A stretch of DNA of 64,000 bases. Source: Anarhynchus alexandrinus (lineage: Eukaryota > Chordata > Aves > Charadriiformes > Charadriidae). How positions within the stretch are numbered: position 1 is the stretch's first letter; the number at the start of each line of letters is the position of its first letter. The position numbers and the translations under genes are program-made. Of the stretch, positions 33,992-45,808 are shown piece after piece. Location: the NCBI GenBank assembly GCA_008711295.1, contig VUYV01000155.1, forward strand, positions 598,548 to 662,547. Direction: 5' to 3'. The notes beneath the pieces are model-generated. The model was not told the origin of the DNA. It saw only the letters and a list, made by a program, of their open reading frames with translations, and ran no database searches.

Positions 33992-36558
33992 TGTTGTAAC
34001 AGGAACCAAAATCCAGGAAACCTATGGATACTCTTCTTCACATGGAACCCAATGGTGCAGGTAGACTAGAACAAGCTCCCTGCATGTGTACTCTCTGGTG
34101 TCACTGTCAACAGAGTTTGTGAGTTGCAAATAAATTCAGGTCTTTTTTAGGTGCTAAGAAGCTCAGCTCAGCTGGTATGCATAGTACCAGCATTTTCATA
34201 TCGTTTAGTACCATTTAGTACCACAGTAACATTCATGTGCAGAAAGGGTCTACAGTTCTTCAGACATATGAGAGCTTAGAATTTTTTTAGAGAATTTTTG
34301 TCTTAAGCTTCAAAGGTGCAGTTATATCTAAGCCATACTGAGTGCCTAAGTTCCTTGCATTAATAGGAAATACCAGCATTTCCCCAAATGAACTAAGCAA
34401 GCGACAGCTACAGCCAGACTCTCTGAATTGTGATGCTAAGAGAGGTTAATCCTCAATAAATGTGTTATTCAAAAATAATTGAAATAGAAGAAAAAGGGTA
34501 CGTAATTCTCACTTTAAAAATTATCACCTGTGACCTGAAGAAAAAGGGAAAACATCAACAAGTAGAATGAATAGTTTTATCAAGGAAAATGAAGCATAGT
34601 CATTGCCTTTTTTTCTAATAATTGACAACAAATTGCTCCAAGTCCCTAGATAACATCCAAATCCTGATTCACTATTATGCACAATAACATGATGTAAATT
34701 GCTATATTTAACCTCCTTGACACTCCAAATAAGAGTCTCTGGTGTAAGATGCTAATGCAGCATTTATTACTGCTTGGTGACACTTTCTTCTTCACTAAAG
34801 ATTTATTATTTATTGATGTGACCAATTTCCACCTAGAAAACTGACAAAAATGAAAAAGGCCAGTGCTTAGTTTGATCCCACATATAATTCCTCCTGATTT
34901 GTACTCTGATTGTAAGTATAAAAGGGTGGCATGTATGACATGGCCTTTTTTTCAACATCTTCACTTCCTGTGGTTTTGTTGCATCTAGATAAACCGAAAG
35001 CAACATTCTAGCTGGGTTTTTTTTTTTGTTTGGTTGGTTTTTTGGGGTCGGTTTGTGGTTTGTTTTTTTTTTAAACCTGTTTACTGTAAGAAACAGACCA
35101 GAACAATATAAATACTAAGGATAAAACTAATTTTAATTCCCTTCTTTTCTCTTTCCTTTGTTTCTCAGAATTATCCCTTGCAAGCGTAACCCAGCAGTGC
35201 ACAAATTGGAATAACTGGAGTAACTAGCAAACTGAGTTAACTCATACATTAAAAATATCCTATCTTAACAGTCCTTCCTAAAAAAATGATCAACCATTGG
35301 CACATTTTAGTAAGACACTGATCATAGTAACATGTAGCATCTGTAACATCCTTTTCTGTAGGCAAATAGCTGTTGTCACATCATGTCACAGTGATGTTGC
35401 AAAATCACTTGCCAAATGTCTTCTTGTGACAGAAACATGATTGACACTCCTATTTAAAAAACAAAGTCAAATAAACTTCTTCCCAATTTTCTCCCCAACT
35501 CTTCCTACTTCTTTTGCTTATTTTTTTCTAAGTATTTAATCCTTCTGAAAGTTCCTATATCACCAGCACTTGGTTATAAAAGTCTGCTCTAATCAAGTAA
35601 AACACAGGTAAATACTTCAGTCTTCCATACCTTTTTTGTTTTAATCCTCCTTGGAAAGATGACAACACATTCCAAACTCAGACATCCATTCCCTGAGCCT
35701 ATGTATTTTGTAGGTATGATAAACACTAACAAATAAGGATTTGTAGAATTTGGCACCACGTTAGCAGCAGAATATACTTCAGTCATTTCCTGTAATCTCA
35801 TTATTTCCACTCACCATACTACTCCCTTCAGAATTGATAGAAAGACTTAATACATATTAGGAGCTTGACATTTGAAGGAAGAATATGTAGTAGGAAATAA
35901 AAAGCTTTTCTAACATCAAACAGTGTTTCTATAATGTACAAGGAAACAAAAGATTATTTTCTCAGTACTTAAGTGAGTTAGGTGTCCAACATCCAAATGA
36001 AGTCTGAAATCCTTTTGAAAATTACAGTCTAAATTGTCTAAAGGAAGATAATTAACATCAATCAAAATTTAAACAATAATTGGCTATTCAAGAATGGAGT
36101 GTAAATTAAGAACCATGAGCTTGTTCTTCACACGGATAAGTAAATCAATCAGATTTTCTTGATTTTCTTTTGAAAATAATAGTGTAAATACATAACAAAC
36201 TAATATAATTTCTGATCTATTAGACACATTTAAAACTGAAATCTATCAATTTCCAATTCTTTATTTGTAAAATAAGTATAATCACAACTATACACTTTGT
36301 GTTAATACATACCATTAGACATTATTGGTAAGTTTGTTAGGCTGTGTGAAAGAATTTGCATTGTATTGTGAACTTTCTTTCAAAAAAATAATTACTTAAT
36401 CATTTACTGTTTTAGTTTGTAAAAAAGATTGGAAAGGCTATGCATAACATTTAATTAAGAAAAATAAAGTTAATCCATTTATCAAGGTATACTGCTTTAA
36501 GTTTATTAGGTGTCCTTACCTAATCTGAAGAAAACAATTTAGAAATACTTCAACATAA
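33992..36558. other. Unique stretch with T/G-rich tract
   Basis: No gene is supported. A pyrimidine/G-rich tract lies at 35017-35073 (T runs mixed with GGTTGG and GGGG). Confidence 0.4.
35017..35073. repeat. T-rich/G-rich low-complexity tract
   Basis: Long T runs are interrupted by GTTTGGTTGG and TTTTTTGGGGTCGG. It reads as low-complexity DNA. Confidence 0.8.
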
Positions 36559-37108
36559 TTACAGAATGACAGACCTGTTGGAAGCAGCCTCAGCGATCAT
36601 CTAGTCCAACATCGCTGCTCAAAGCAGTGTCACCACCAGCAGGTTGCTCAGGGCTGTGTCGACAAGGTATCTCCAAAGATATATTTAAGTACCTCCAAGG
36701 ATGGAGACTACGCAGCCTCTCCAGACAACACGTTCAGTGTTCAATTACCCTCACAGTAAAAAAAGTGTTTACTTGTATTTAAGTGGAATTTCCTGTATTT
36801 CAGTTTATGCCCATTGCCTCTTGGTATTTCATGAGGCACCACCCAAACGAGCGTTTCTCTGTCTCCTTTAGTCCTTCCCCACAACCATCAGGTGTTTATA
36901 CACATGGATCCCCCTGAGCCTTCTCATCTCCAGGCTGAATAGTCCCAGCTCTCTCACCCTCTCTAGATAGCTCACATGCTTCAAGCCCTTCAGCATCTTC
37001 GTGGCCCTGTGCTGGACTCCAATATGTTCATGCCTTCTCATACCAGGGACCCCTGGACTGGACACAGTACTCCAGGGATGGCCTTCTCAGTGCTGAGGAG
37101 AGGTCCTT
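36559..37108 (-). mobile_element. Old CR1 LINE fragment
   Basis: Antisense CR1 landmarks on the plus strand are ATTACAGAATGACAG, CATCTAGTCCAACATCGCTG, CAGCAGGTTGCTCAGGGCTG, ACCTCCAAGGATGGAGACTA, CAGTTTATGCCCATTGCCTC, CATCTCCAGGCTGAATAGTC and CTGGACACAGTACTCCAGGG. The longest residual frame (37065-36868) covers [20 protein letters not shown]. Sequence loss is moderate and the copy is inactive. Confidence 0.87.
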
Positions 37109-38649
37109 TTCTACAAAGCAATTAGAAAAGAACTTACATTTTTATCATGCCGCTCTTAAACTTCATTGTTTAAAGTACAAGGTTTCTGACTTGAACAAAA
37201 TTTCTTTTGAAGGCTACTTAACCCTATATGCTGTAATTACAACAGTAGGTGAATCAAATATTAACAAGGATACAATTAGTTTAAAACACAAAGAAAAGTC
37301 AATATGGTATCCTGGGTTAAGTGAGATTTTTCCTCCAAAGCATAGTAACTCAAGCAATGTAAATAGAATATTGACAGTGCAAGGCTTGTGTGACAGGAAT
37401 TTGCGAGAAGTCATAGCAAATTATCAGCCTACTTAGTATGAAGTATCATAAAGACTGATTGCAGTGGTTTACTTGCCCTCTTCCACATTTGTCTGTGTCT
37501 TCTTTTGATTGCACTGCTTGTTTATGGGTTTATCATTACAGTTCCAGAACACTTGATCTATCTTTTTCAGTTAGTACAGAGTAGCTACTAAGCAAAATAT
37601 CATTGTCATATAATCAATGAAAATTTGACAGTAGTCTTGCTTCTTGTTCAGCTATAACCCAAGCTGGGCATTTTGTTTGCATTCCATGAGTCTGTGCTTG
37701 ATAAACATAAAATTATTTCTTTACAAAGCTTTGTGGCAAATGGATACTCAAAATAAAGAAAAATAAAGTAACTCGTCACAAAATATATAGCTAAACTTCA
37801 GTCACTTGGAAATACTCTTATAGGGAGTTACGCAGTATGTATGAAACAGTTGTCCAAATCCTTCTTTCATTTTTGCATCCACAAACCAGCCAGCATCAAT
37901 GAGATTAGATGAATGTGGAAGAATGGTTTTCCCTTAAGCCTTCAAAATGCTCAGATTAGTCAACCTGGTAATTAGGAGAGCTAGTAATGAAGGCCACAGT
38001 CTTCTATAAGAAAACCACTGCTCTGTGGTGAGAATGCTAACTGAAAATATTAAATGGAGTTAACGTGTGACTGGGTTGTATGCCTCAGTTTTTAGGAGAT
38101 GGATGACAGAACACAAACTAGAGGTATGCAAGAAAATATAAGAGCTGAAAATGAGTCAGCTTGGCAACAAACGTCAAAGATAATAATGTGGTAAAAATTA
38201 GGAAGGGTTTTAGAAAACGTACAGCTTTGGCCTTATACAAAATAAGCAGCACAATATCCCTCTGTAACTATAGAGGGAAGATAATGTAGCATAAGATGAA
38301 TAAAGACAAGGTAGAAGCATAAAGTAAATGAATGCTTGACAGAGAAGTCATAGTTGACATCATGAGTAGCTAAAAGGAATCAAAAAGTGTGTAGAAAGAG
38401 GGTGAAAGAGATATGTGCGAAGAATGACGAAAGGACAATCCAACTAAAAGAGCTACTGAAAAAAGAAACAGAAGTTATGAATGTCTCATACATCAAGATA
38501 TACTAAGGGAAACATCTAAATAAATAACTTTCTTAAAGCTTCTGTTCTGCTATTTCAACAGGTCCAGAACAGATGCCAGACCCCCTCCTCTGCAAGGGTC
38601 AGTGCACATGAAAATCTGAAGAGAAAATAAACCCCTTTTGGCTATAAAT

Positions 38650-38730
38650 TAAAAACAAAACAAAACAAAACAAAAAAAACCAACAACACCCCCCCCCAAA
38701 AAAAAACCCAACAAAAAACACAACAACTAA
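38650..38730. repeat. A-rich and C-rich low-complexity tract
   Basis: AAAAC repeats are followed by a C run and further A runs (AACAAAACAAAACAAAAC, CACCCCCCCCC). Such tracts are often poorly resolved in assemblies. Confidence 0.85.
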
Positions 38731-38865
38731 ATTCCACTCTCTTAAAGCAAGGAACAATTACCATGGACTATTTGAAACATGCTGTCACTCACAGTATGCT
38801 ATATGCTTGTCCAGAGAAGCAATGACAAGAGTAAACGGTATATGGAAAATAAAGGAGAAGAATAA

Positions 38866-38907
38866 ATTATATATATGTATATGTGTGTATATATATGTTT
38901 ATATAAG
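38866..38907. repeat. (TA)n/(TG)n microsatellite
   Basis: The tract alternates TATATATGTATATGTGTGTA with TATATATG and TTTATATAAG. Confidence 0.85.
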
Positions 38908-40190
38908 TATTAACTGTATCCCTTGATCTTCAGTCTAACGATGATGTGTTACAGTGGTTAGGATGGTGCTTTACTGGAAAAATGGAACACAAGAAATATC
39001 AGAGAGAGAAAAGTAACTTATTCAACATGTTCAAGAAGAAAAATAGATTCCAATCATTTCTGGTAATCCATGGATTCCCATTATCTGAAGATGACTCATC
39101 TGGATGACTTGAGAGCAGAACTGGGTTGCTACAACACATGTAAAAGAGGAAAGTAAAAAGTTAGAAAGTAGCAAAATCAGAACCTTCTTGTATTTAGAAA
39201 ATGGTGTGGACTGCCAGTTTATATCTCTATTTTCGTTGCAATCATTGTCACAAGGACAGATTCCTGTTGTGATGTGCTGTGTTCTCATTATATCCTTTGC
39301 TGAAGAAATAAAATCAATACCTCATGCATTTTTCAAAGCAAGTTTACCTGTTGATGGCTGTGGAATACATAGCTAATCTACATATGAACAGCTAAACACA
39401 CTACGAGGTACATTAGACCACTGTCATTTGTATACTGTAACAGTTATTAAAATTGCACTACCTTGTTCTCATAATAAAGATTACAGTAAAGATGAGGTAT
39501 AACATACTGTACCTTGAATTCATTTTATAGCAGTAATTGTAATGAAAGAACATACTGGCAATGTATTTTTAAAGCTCAGCTTTCATTATAATTGGGAAGA
39601 AGAAATTTTGGACTCTGTCCCAGATGGCTCACAACAATCTTCTGGTAAAAAAAAAGACACACTTGCAATAACTATTCTTTGTGAACCAGTTTATGAAGCC
39701 ACAATGAGTTTTGTTATGCACTTCTGAGGGCTGAAAATTAATAATTAATGTAAAATAAAGAAATATGGAACACAGAATCCTGGAATTACAAAGCTGTGAC
39801 ATCCACAAAGGAAAATCTGCAGAAATATTGAATTATTAAAATATGGACTTCAGTTTCCATCTAAAGTCAGAAAGAAGCCCATCATTGATTTTCATGAGAG
39901 TAAGTTTTGATTAATTGATCCTGCAGTTTGAAATCAATAAGATGCTTTTTCAAGTGTTGTCCATGTTGATCTGGTTCTGTTAATGTCTTTCACATCTAAG
40001 TAATTCATAGTTAATGACTGAACTGGGTGATTAGCCCTGACCAATCTAGATGCTGAATCCTGTGATAAAGTACTGGCTATCACTGGAACTTAGCCATATC
40101 TACCAACAACTAGCAGACAAGTTATTCTTAAACTGAGACTCTCCAAATCTATTTTCTTGTGGCAGTATATTACATAAACTCATAGTTTAC

Positions 40191-40229
40191 TATTAGTAGT
40201 AGCAGAAGAAGAAGTAGTAGTAGTAAGAG
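40191..40229. repeat. (TAG)n/(AGA)n trinucleotide tract
   Basis: ATTAGTAGTAGCAGAAGAAG is followed by AAGTAGTAGTAGTAAGAG. Confidence 0.88.
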
Positions 40230-40749
40230 TATAAACCCTTAATTGCACAGATCAAACATACAAAACAAACAAAAAAAAACTATTAGGGCTGACAGGATAC
40301 ATTGCAAATATCCCTTTAATTTTAGGATGTCACTGGCTTAAATCATATTTAGTAAAAACAAAGATGACCAAAAGCAGACCCTTCCATGTAATTATCCTGC
40401 CTTGTTTGGGAACAACTGTGAAAAGCCTATTCTGCAATACTTCTAAGACCTTTTACACTACCTGCCTCATAAACGATACCTTGAGTACTAGGCTGTTTCA
40501 TATTCTCAAGGCATCTGGCCTGATTTCAACCAACTGACCAACTGCGACATAACCGTTCATCTTATTAAGTGGTAGTCTGAGTAGAGTAAAGCAATATGGT
40601 AACAAGAAAACTACAAGGTAAGACAGAGAGTGTGTCTAATCTTCCAAATTCATCACAGTATCCCTAACACTTTGCTCTCCATTTACTTATGCAGCACCCT
40701 GCACAAGTATAGATTTTGTATATGAAAACATATGGGAGACACATAGGTG

Positions 40750-41987
40750 ATTAGAGAGCCAACTTGGTTTCACTGTGGGCAAATCATGCCTGACTAATCA
40801 AGTGACCCTCTATGATGGAGTGACTGCATCAGTGGACAAGGGAAGAACTACAGATCTCATCCACCTAGGTTTCTGCAAGGTCTTTGATATGGTCCCTGAC
40901 AACATTCTTGCTGCAAAATTAGAGAGATACAGGTCTGATGGATGGACTGTTAGATGAATAAGGAATTGGCTGGATGGCTGCATCCAAAGAGTTATAGCCA
41001 ATGGCTCAATGTCCAAGTGTAAACCAGTAACAAGTGGTGTCACTCAAGGGTCCGTACTGGGACCAATACTATTTAATATCTTCATCAATGACATAGAAAG
41101 CGGGGTTGAGTCAGCAAGTTTGCAGATGACACCAATCTGGTGATGTAGTCAATATTCTTGAGGTAAAGAATGCCGTACAGAAAGACCTTGACAGCCTTGA
41201 GGAGTGGGTACATATGAATCTCATGAAGTTCAACAAGGCCAAATGCAAGGTCTTGCAACAGGGTCAGGGCAGTCCCCGGTGTCATTGCAGACCGGGAGAT
41301 GAATGGATTGAGAGCAGCCCTGAGGAGAAGGACTTGGGCATACTGGTGGATGAAAAATTGGACATGAGCTGGCAACAAGCACTTGCAGCCAAGAAAGCCA
41401 ATCGTATCAGAAGCATGGCCAGCAGGACAATGAAGGTGATTTTGCCCCTCTATTCTGCTCTCGTGAGACCCCACCTGGAGTACTGCATCCAGCTCTGGGA
41501 TACACGGTACAAGAAAGACACAGACCTGTTAGAGTGGGTCCAGAAGAGGTCCACAAAAATGGTCAGAGGGCTAGAACACCTCTCCTATGAAGAAAGGTTG
41601 AGACAGTTGGAGTTGTTCCACATAAAGAAGCGAAGGCTTTGGGGACACCTTATTGCAGCCTTTCAATGCTTAAAGTGGGCATATAAGAAAGTCAGAGAGA
41701 CTTTTCACCAGGGCCTGTAGTGACAGAACAAGAGGCAATGTTTTTAAACTTAGAGAGGGTTGATTTAGACTGGACATAAGGAAGAAATTTTTCACCCTGA
41801 CGATCATGAGACACTGGAATGGGTTGCACAAAGAAGTTGTGGATGCCCCATCCCTGGAAGTGTTCAAGGTCAAGCTGAATGAGTCTTTGTGCAACCTGAT
41901 CCAGTGAAAGATGTCCCTGGCCATGGCAGGGGTTTTGGACTAGATGATCTTTAAAGGTGCCTTCTAACATAAACCGTTCTATGATTG
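40750..41987 (+). mobile_element. CR1 LINE, 5'-truncated inside the RT domain, with 3' tail
   Basis: About 1.24 kb in plus orientation. The frame at 40775-40957 starts [19 protein letters not shown] in the RT palm and keeps [12 protein letters not shown], a decayed FSKAFDTV motif. [20 protein letters not shown] follows near 41035-41095. A small deletion just before the FADD box (41118-41129) shifts the frame. The frame at 41214-41720 carries [20 protein letters not shown] through [11 protein letters not shown]. The 3' end is GGACTAGATGATCTTTAAAG and AACCGTTCTATGATT. It is inactive. Confidence 0.93.
41214..41720 (+). pseudogene. CR1 ORF2 fragment downstream of the RT active site
   Basis: This 168-codon frame covers the thumb and C-terminal part of CR1 ORF2: [65 protein letters not shown]. 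It stops at the position where CR1 normally reads on into the [15 protein letters not shown] block, through a mutation. It belongs to the 40750-41987 insertion. Confidence 0.85.
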
Positions 41988-43868
41988 TCCTATATTAACT
42001 TGCCCCAATTTTCCCACCCAACCTGAAGATAACTCAGACTTATTTTGCAATGAGAAACCCACTGAGTTCAGGAGAGATTTTTGTTCCCCCCTTCCTCTGC
42101 TCTGACAGTTATTCTAGTGTAAAACACAACCAATTTCTCAGGTGTACCTGCCTTTCATGATAGAATATTACATTTGCTCACGAGCCTCTAGGTTGGCATT
42201 ATGCCAGGTTCTTGGTGTAATAATAATAGCAATGTTTATTCCCACATATAATTGAGTGGAATGCTTACCTGCATGCAGACCAATAGATCAGACTGTGATG
42301 CAAGCACAGATGACACCAAGTCTTCTGAGCTTTTAACATGTAATATTTAACACTGTCGTTCACTGTCAATGAAAGAGTGATATGCAGCCTAATTATATTG
42401 GCCTACATTGTCTTAGCCAGAGATTGCTCAGGAGACCTTGAGAACTGTTGAAAGCAGTTCTGAAATAAAACATCTATGGTCATATTTCAGTAATAAAAGA
42501 ATGCAAGCTGCTGAGCAGAAAGGGGGAATTTGTCTGTTAGAGAAGCACATCTGTCTTTCATTATGCAAGGCACCCATCACCCAATCAGTGACAAAAAGTC
42601 AATATCTTATTTACTTTTTACTTCAAAGCATTTGCAACTTGGAATCATCAGTTTTATCTATGATAAAAATTGGCAATTGATGGCAATCATCTTTTTACCA
42701 TTATTTTCCCTTGCAAGTCAAAGAGAAAAACAATAAAATACTTCATTCGTGTGAATGCCATTTTCTTATTTAGACATCATAGATAAATTGACTTTTTAGT
42801 ACAAAATGAAAAGTGGGAATTATTATTTAATGAAGAGCAGTATCCACAAAACAACATAAGCCTATCTTTTCATGATCATTTTCATATTGCTTTTTCAGCG
42901 TAATTTCCTTAATTTTAAAATGTATTTTCTTCAATTTATCTTTCCCCAGCATTGCTTAAAAGGTGACAACACCACAGTCAAGGATATTCGCTTCTTGAGA
43001 TAATATATTAAAAAGAAGCAGTAATGCTAAAGAGAAGTAGAAAAACATCTTAGCTTTGGTCTTTGACAAGAAATAAAATGAGAGAAGGTAAGCAATCTTT
43101 AGAGTGGTGTCTCTGCTTATCTCACAAGATATGACTTTTTTTTCTTGTTAAGCAGTTGTGTCAGCCTTTTGTGCTTTGCCAATAAACGACAACTGCTTAC
43201 CTTCAGACACTTACTCAAATGAAAATACACTGAGATTTTTATTCTGGAAGCTGCTTACCTTCATTTCCCTGGTTTCAGCAATACCAAGAAAACTCAGAAC
43301 TTTGCAGGAATAGCCAACACACTCAGAATTGAATAAAAAAAAATGCTATGGGATTTTTTTTTATTAATTTGTCAAATCCAACTGAAGTTCATGTCCCGAG
43401 ATCCCTTCTGGAAGAAGACACTGAATGTAATAATATGTTCTCTGCCTTAATAGTAGGGTCCCAGTGGAAAGATTAGACAAATCCATAGAACCACCCATGA
43501 CTATTTAACGCACTCTGGAAGAAGAAAATCTATCTCAGGAAATTCCTAACTTGCTGATTGCCAGAAACTGGGAGTTAATCTAAAAGAGTTATTCATATTT
43601 ACCCTTCTTCTCATACTTTTTGGGGGCTGGTTGGTTTTTAACAAAGCACCAAATAGTATCTTATCTTGGAGGGAGACCTTAACACAGGGATTTGATCTGA
43701 TCAGCTCCTGCTGTCCATTTTGATCATGTGGACTAAGGATCACAGAAGAGTGAAACCAGATGAAAAGTACAGATAGATCCTGAAGAAAAAAGAATAATAT
43801 AGTGCAAAATATTTGAAATCATGCTTAATATAACTTCTGTGTAAAAATTCCAAGGTGTTGAGACACTA
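41988..43868. other. Unique stretch
   Basis: No gene or repeat family is recognised. Short T and A tracts lie near 43134-43143 and 43328-43364. Confidence 0.4.
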
Positions 43869-44061
43869 CTGTTCCAGTGTGGTGAGACACTGGAACAGAT
43901 TGCCCAGAGAAGCTGTGGATGCCCCATCCCTGGAAGTGTTTAAGGCCAGGCTGGATGGGGCTTTGAGTAACCTGGTCTAGTGGGAGGTGTCCCTGCCCAT
44001 GGCAAGGGGGTTGGAACTAGATGATCTTTGAGGTCCCGTCCAACCTAAACCATTCTATGAT
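43869..44061 (+). mobile_element. CR1 LINE 3'-end fragment with fold-back 5' junction
   Basis: GTGGTGAGACACTGGAACAG, TGGATGCCCCATCCCTGGAA, GTTTAAGGCCAGGCTGGATG, GGAACTAGATGATCTTTGAG and AACCATTCTATGATA are the last CR1 segment and tail. It is strongly 5'-truncated. The first 12 CR1 bases pair perfectly with the sequence just upstream. Confidence 0.92.
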
Positions 44062-45039
44062 ACAGAATACTTCCTAGAAAAGTAGAAGTCTTACAGTTCA
44101 AGAACAAACCTGAGAGAAGGACTTACAAAACATAAAAAGACTGTAATTATAGTTGAAAAGATTCAGCATTAAACTATGATTCAGACACTTCTAGTATTTG
44201 AACTTTTGCTTATCACTGAGTTTCATAAATTCAGCAAATATTTAATTTTTCACATAAACATTCCTTTCATTGCTACAGTTCTCCATTGTACCAACACCAA
44301 CAGCAGTTTCACCTGGCCACCTAGACATATCTCCAAATTAAACCCTACTGACATCCAGGAGCAAAACAAAAGGCATACACAAGCCATGTAGCTCAAGTGT
44401 AGACAATTATAAGCAAACGTACACTTCTATATGTTTTAAAATGTAAGATAAATCCCACTCCAAGTGAATAAAAATTTGGTATTGTTGCACCAAGCACAAT
44501 TTGCCAAGTCCTAAATGAAAAATCTTCAAGCAATGAAAACGTTTTTAAAATATGCCTTTTCAGCAAGAAGGTCATTTTAATAGGCTTTGAGAGTATTAGT
44601 TTGTTTTCCTTGGGGGAAGAAATATAATATCTTGAAACACCAGGCAGCTTTTAAAAACACCATGATTCCAGTTGAGTTTTAATCTCCTCAACGTATACTA
44701 TAAGCAGACAATAAAAAAAAATGCTAAATAGACTATACTGTGAAAAGCTTTTAATTTTAAAATAAGTTTTCAATTGAACAACATCCCAAGGTGAATGGGG
44801 TTGTTATACCATGACATGTTTTCTCTTACAAAACTCTGAAATAGCAATATAGGAATATTTATTATTTAATATTTCTATTGTAGTAATAGCTAGAGTTTGA
44901 AAATGAGGAATCAAGGCCCCACTCAGCAACCACATCATAACAAAAATAATTCCTCCTTACAAAATTTAGAGTGTAAAAGCCAATATAAAATCACATTTTC
45001 TGTCATACTTAGCAGAGCCTATTACAAAAGTCAGGATAT
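44062..45039. other. Unique stretch
   Basis: No supported feature. Confidence 0.4.
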
Positions 45040-45807
45040 CATGTACTGTTCAACATCTTTGTTGGTGACATGGACAGTGGGGTCGAGTGCACCCTCAGCA
45101 AGTTTGCCGATGATACCAAACTGTTTGGCGAGGTAGACATGCTGGAGGGGAGGGATGCCATCCAGAGGGACCTGGACAGGCTGGAGAGGTGGGCCCAAGC
45201 CAACCTCATGCAGTTCAACAAGGTCAAGTGCAAGGTCCTGCACCTGGGTCAGGGCAATCCCAAGCACAAATACAGGCTGGGCGGGGAATGGCTGGAGAGC
45301 AGCCCTGAGGAGAAGGACCTGGGGGTGCTGATTGATGAGAAGCTCAACATGAGCCAGCAATGTGCGATCGCAGCCCAGAAGGCCAACCGCATCCTGGGCT
45401 GCATCAAAAGAAGTGTGGCCAGCAGGGCGAGGGAGGTGATTCTGCCCCTCTACTCCACTCTCGTGAGACCCCACCTGGAGTACTGCATCCAGCTCTGGAG
45501 TCCCCAACATAAGAAGGACATGGACCTGCTGGAGTGTGTCCAGAGGAGAGCCACGAGGATGATCCGAGGGCTGGAGCACCTCTCCTATGAGGAGAGGCTG
45601 AAAGAGTTGGGGCTGTTCAGCCTGGAGAAGAGCAGGCTCCAGGGAGATCTTGTTGCGGCCTTCCAGTACTTAAACGGGGCCTACAGGAGAGCTGGGGAAG
45701 GACTTTTCACTAGGGCATGTAGTGATAGGACAAGGGGGAATGGTTGTAAACTGGAAGATGGCAGCTTTAGACTAAACATTAGGAAGAATTTTTTTACTCT
45801 GAGGGTG
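45040..45807 (+). mobile_element. Youngest-looking CR1 LINE copy, cut off at an N
   Basis: About 770 bp of CR1 ORF2 in plus orientation with one open frame from 45070 to the N. It includes the intact FADD box (45103-45114), [77 protein letters not shown] and [20 protein letters not shown]. It has more CpG and fewer lesions than the other copies. It stops at 45807 in mid-coding, beside N (45808), so the ORF end, the 3' UTR and the octamer tail are missing. That is unusual for an element that integrates from its 3' end. Confidence 0.93.
45070..45807 (+). pseudogene. CR1 ORF2 fragment: RT active site to near C-terminus, uninterrupted
   Basis: This open frame of about 246 codons covers the RT active-site region ([15 protein letters not shown]), the thumb, and most of the C-terminal domain. 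Both catalytic aspartates are kept. It lacks the endonuclease, the RT fingers and the last 40 or so residues. The frame then runs by chance through the N into unique DNA. The 182-codon antisense frame (45579-45031) is a shadow of it. Confidence 0.88.
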
Positions 45808-45808
45808 N
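45808..45808. other. Single ambiguous base (N) at the CR1 break
   Basis: This is the only N in the window. It sits exactly where CR1 similarity stops (GAGGGTG|N|AACAGTATAATA), which suggests a closed gap or a join in the assembly. Confidence 0.9.

Larger units (their letters stand above)
37109..40749. other. Unique stretch with simple repeats
   Basis: It holds an A/C-rich tract at 38650-38730, an AT/GT dinucleotide tract at 38866-38907, and a TAG/AGA trinucleotide tract at 40191-40229. No gene is supported. Confidence 0.45.

Noticed and set aside
39031..39310. Minus-strand segment reading TTGICPCDNDCNENRDINWQ after a TTTTATTTCTTCAG acceptor
   Set aside because: The acceptor is good and the peptide is suggestive, but the only donor is AAG|GTTCTG, and a second acceptor-like tract 55 nt on would give an impossibly short intron.
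45031..45579. 182-codon minus-strand open frame
   Set aside because: It is the antisense of the CR1 ORF2 at 45040-45807. The plus strand carries the RT motifs.
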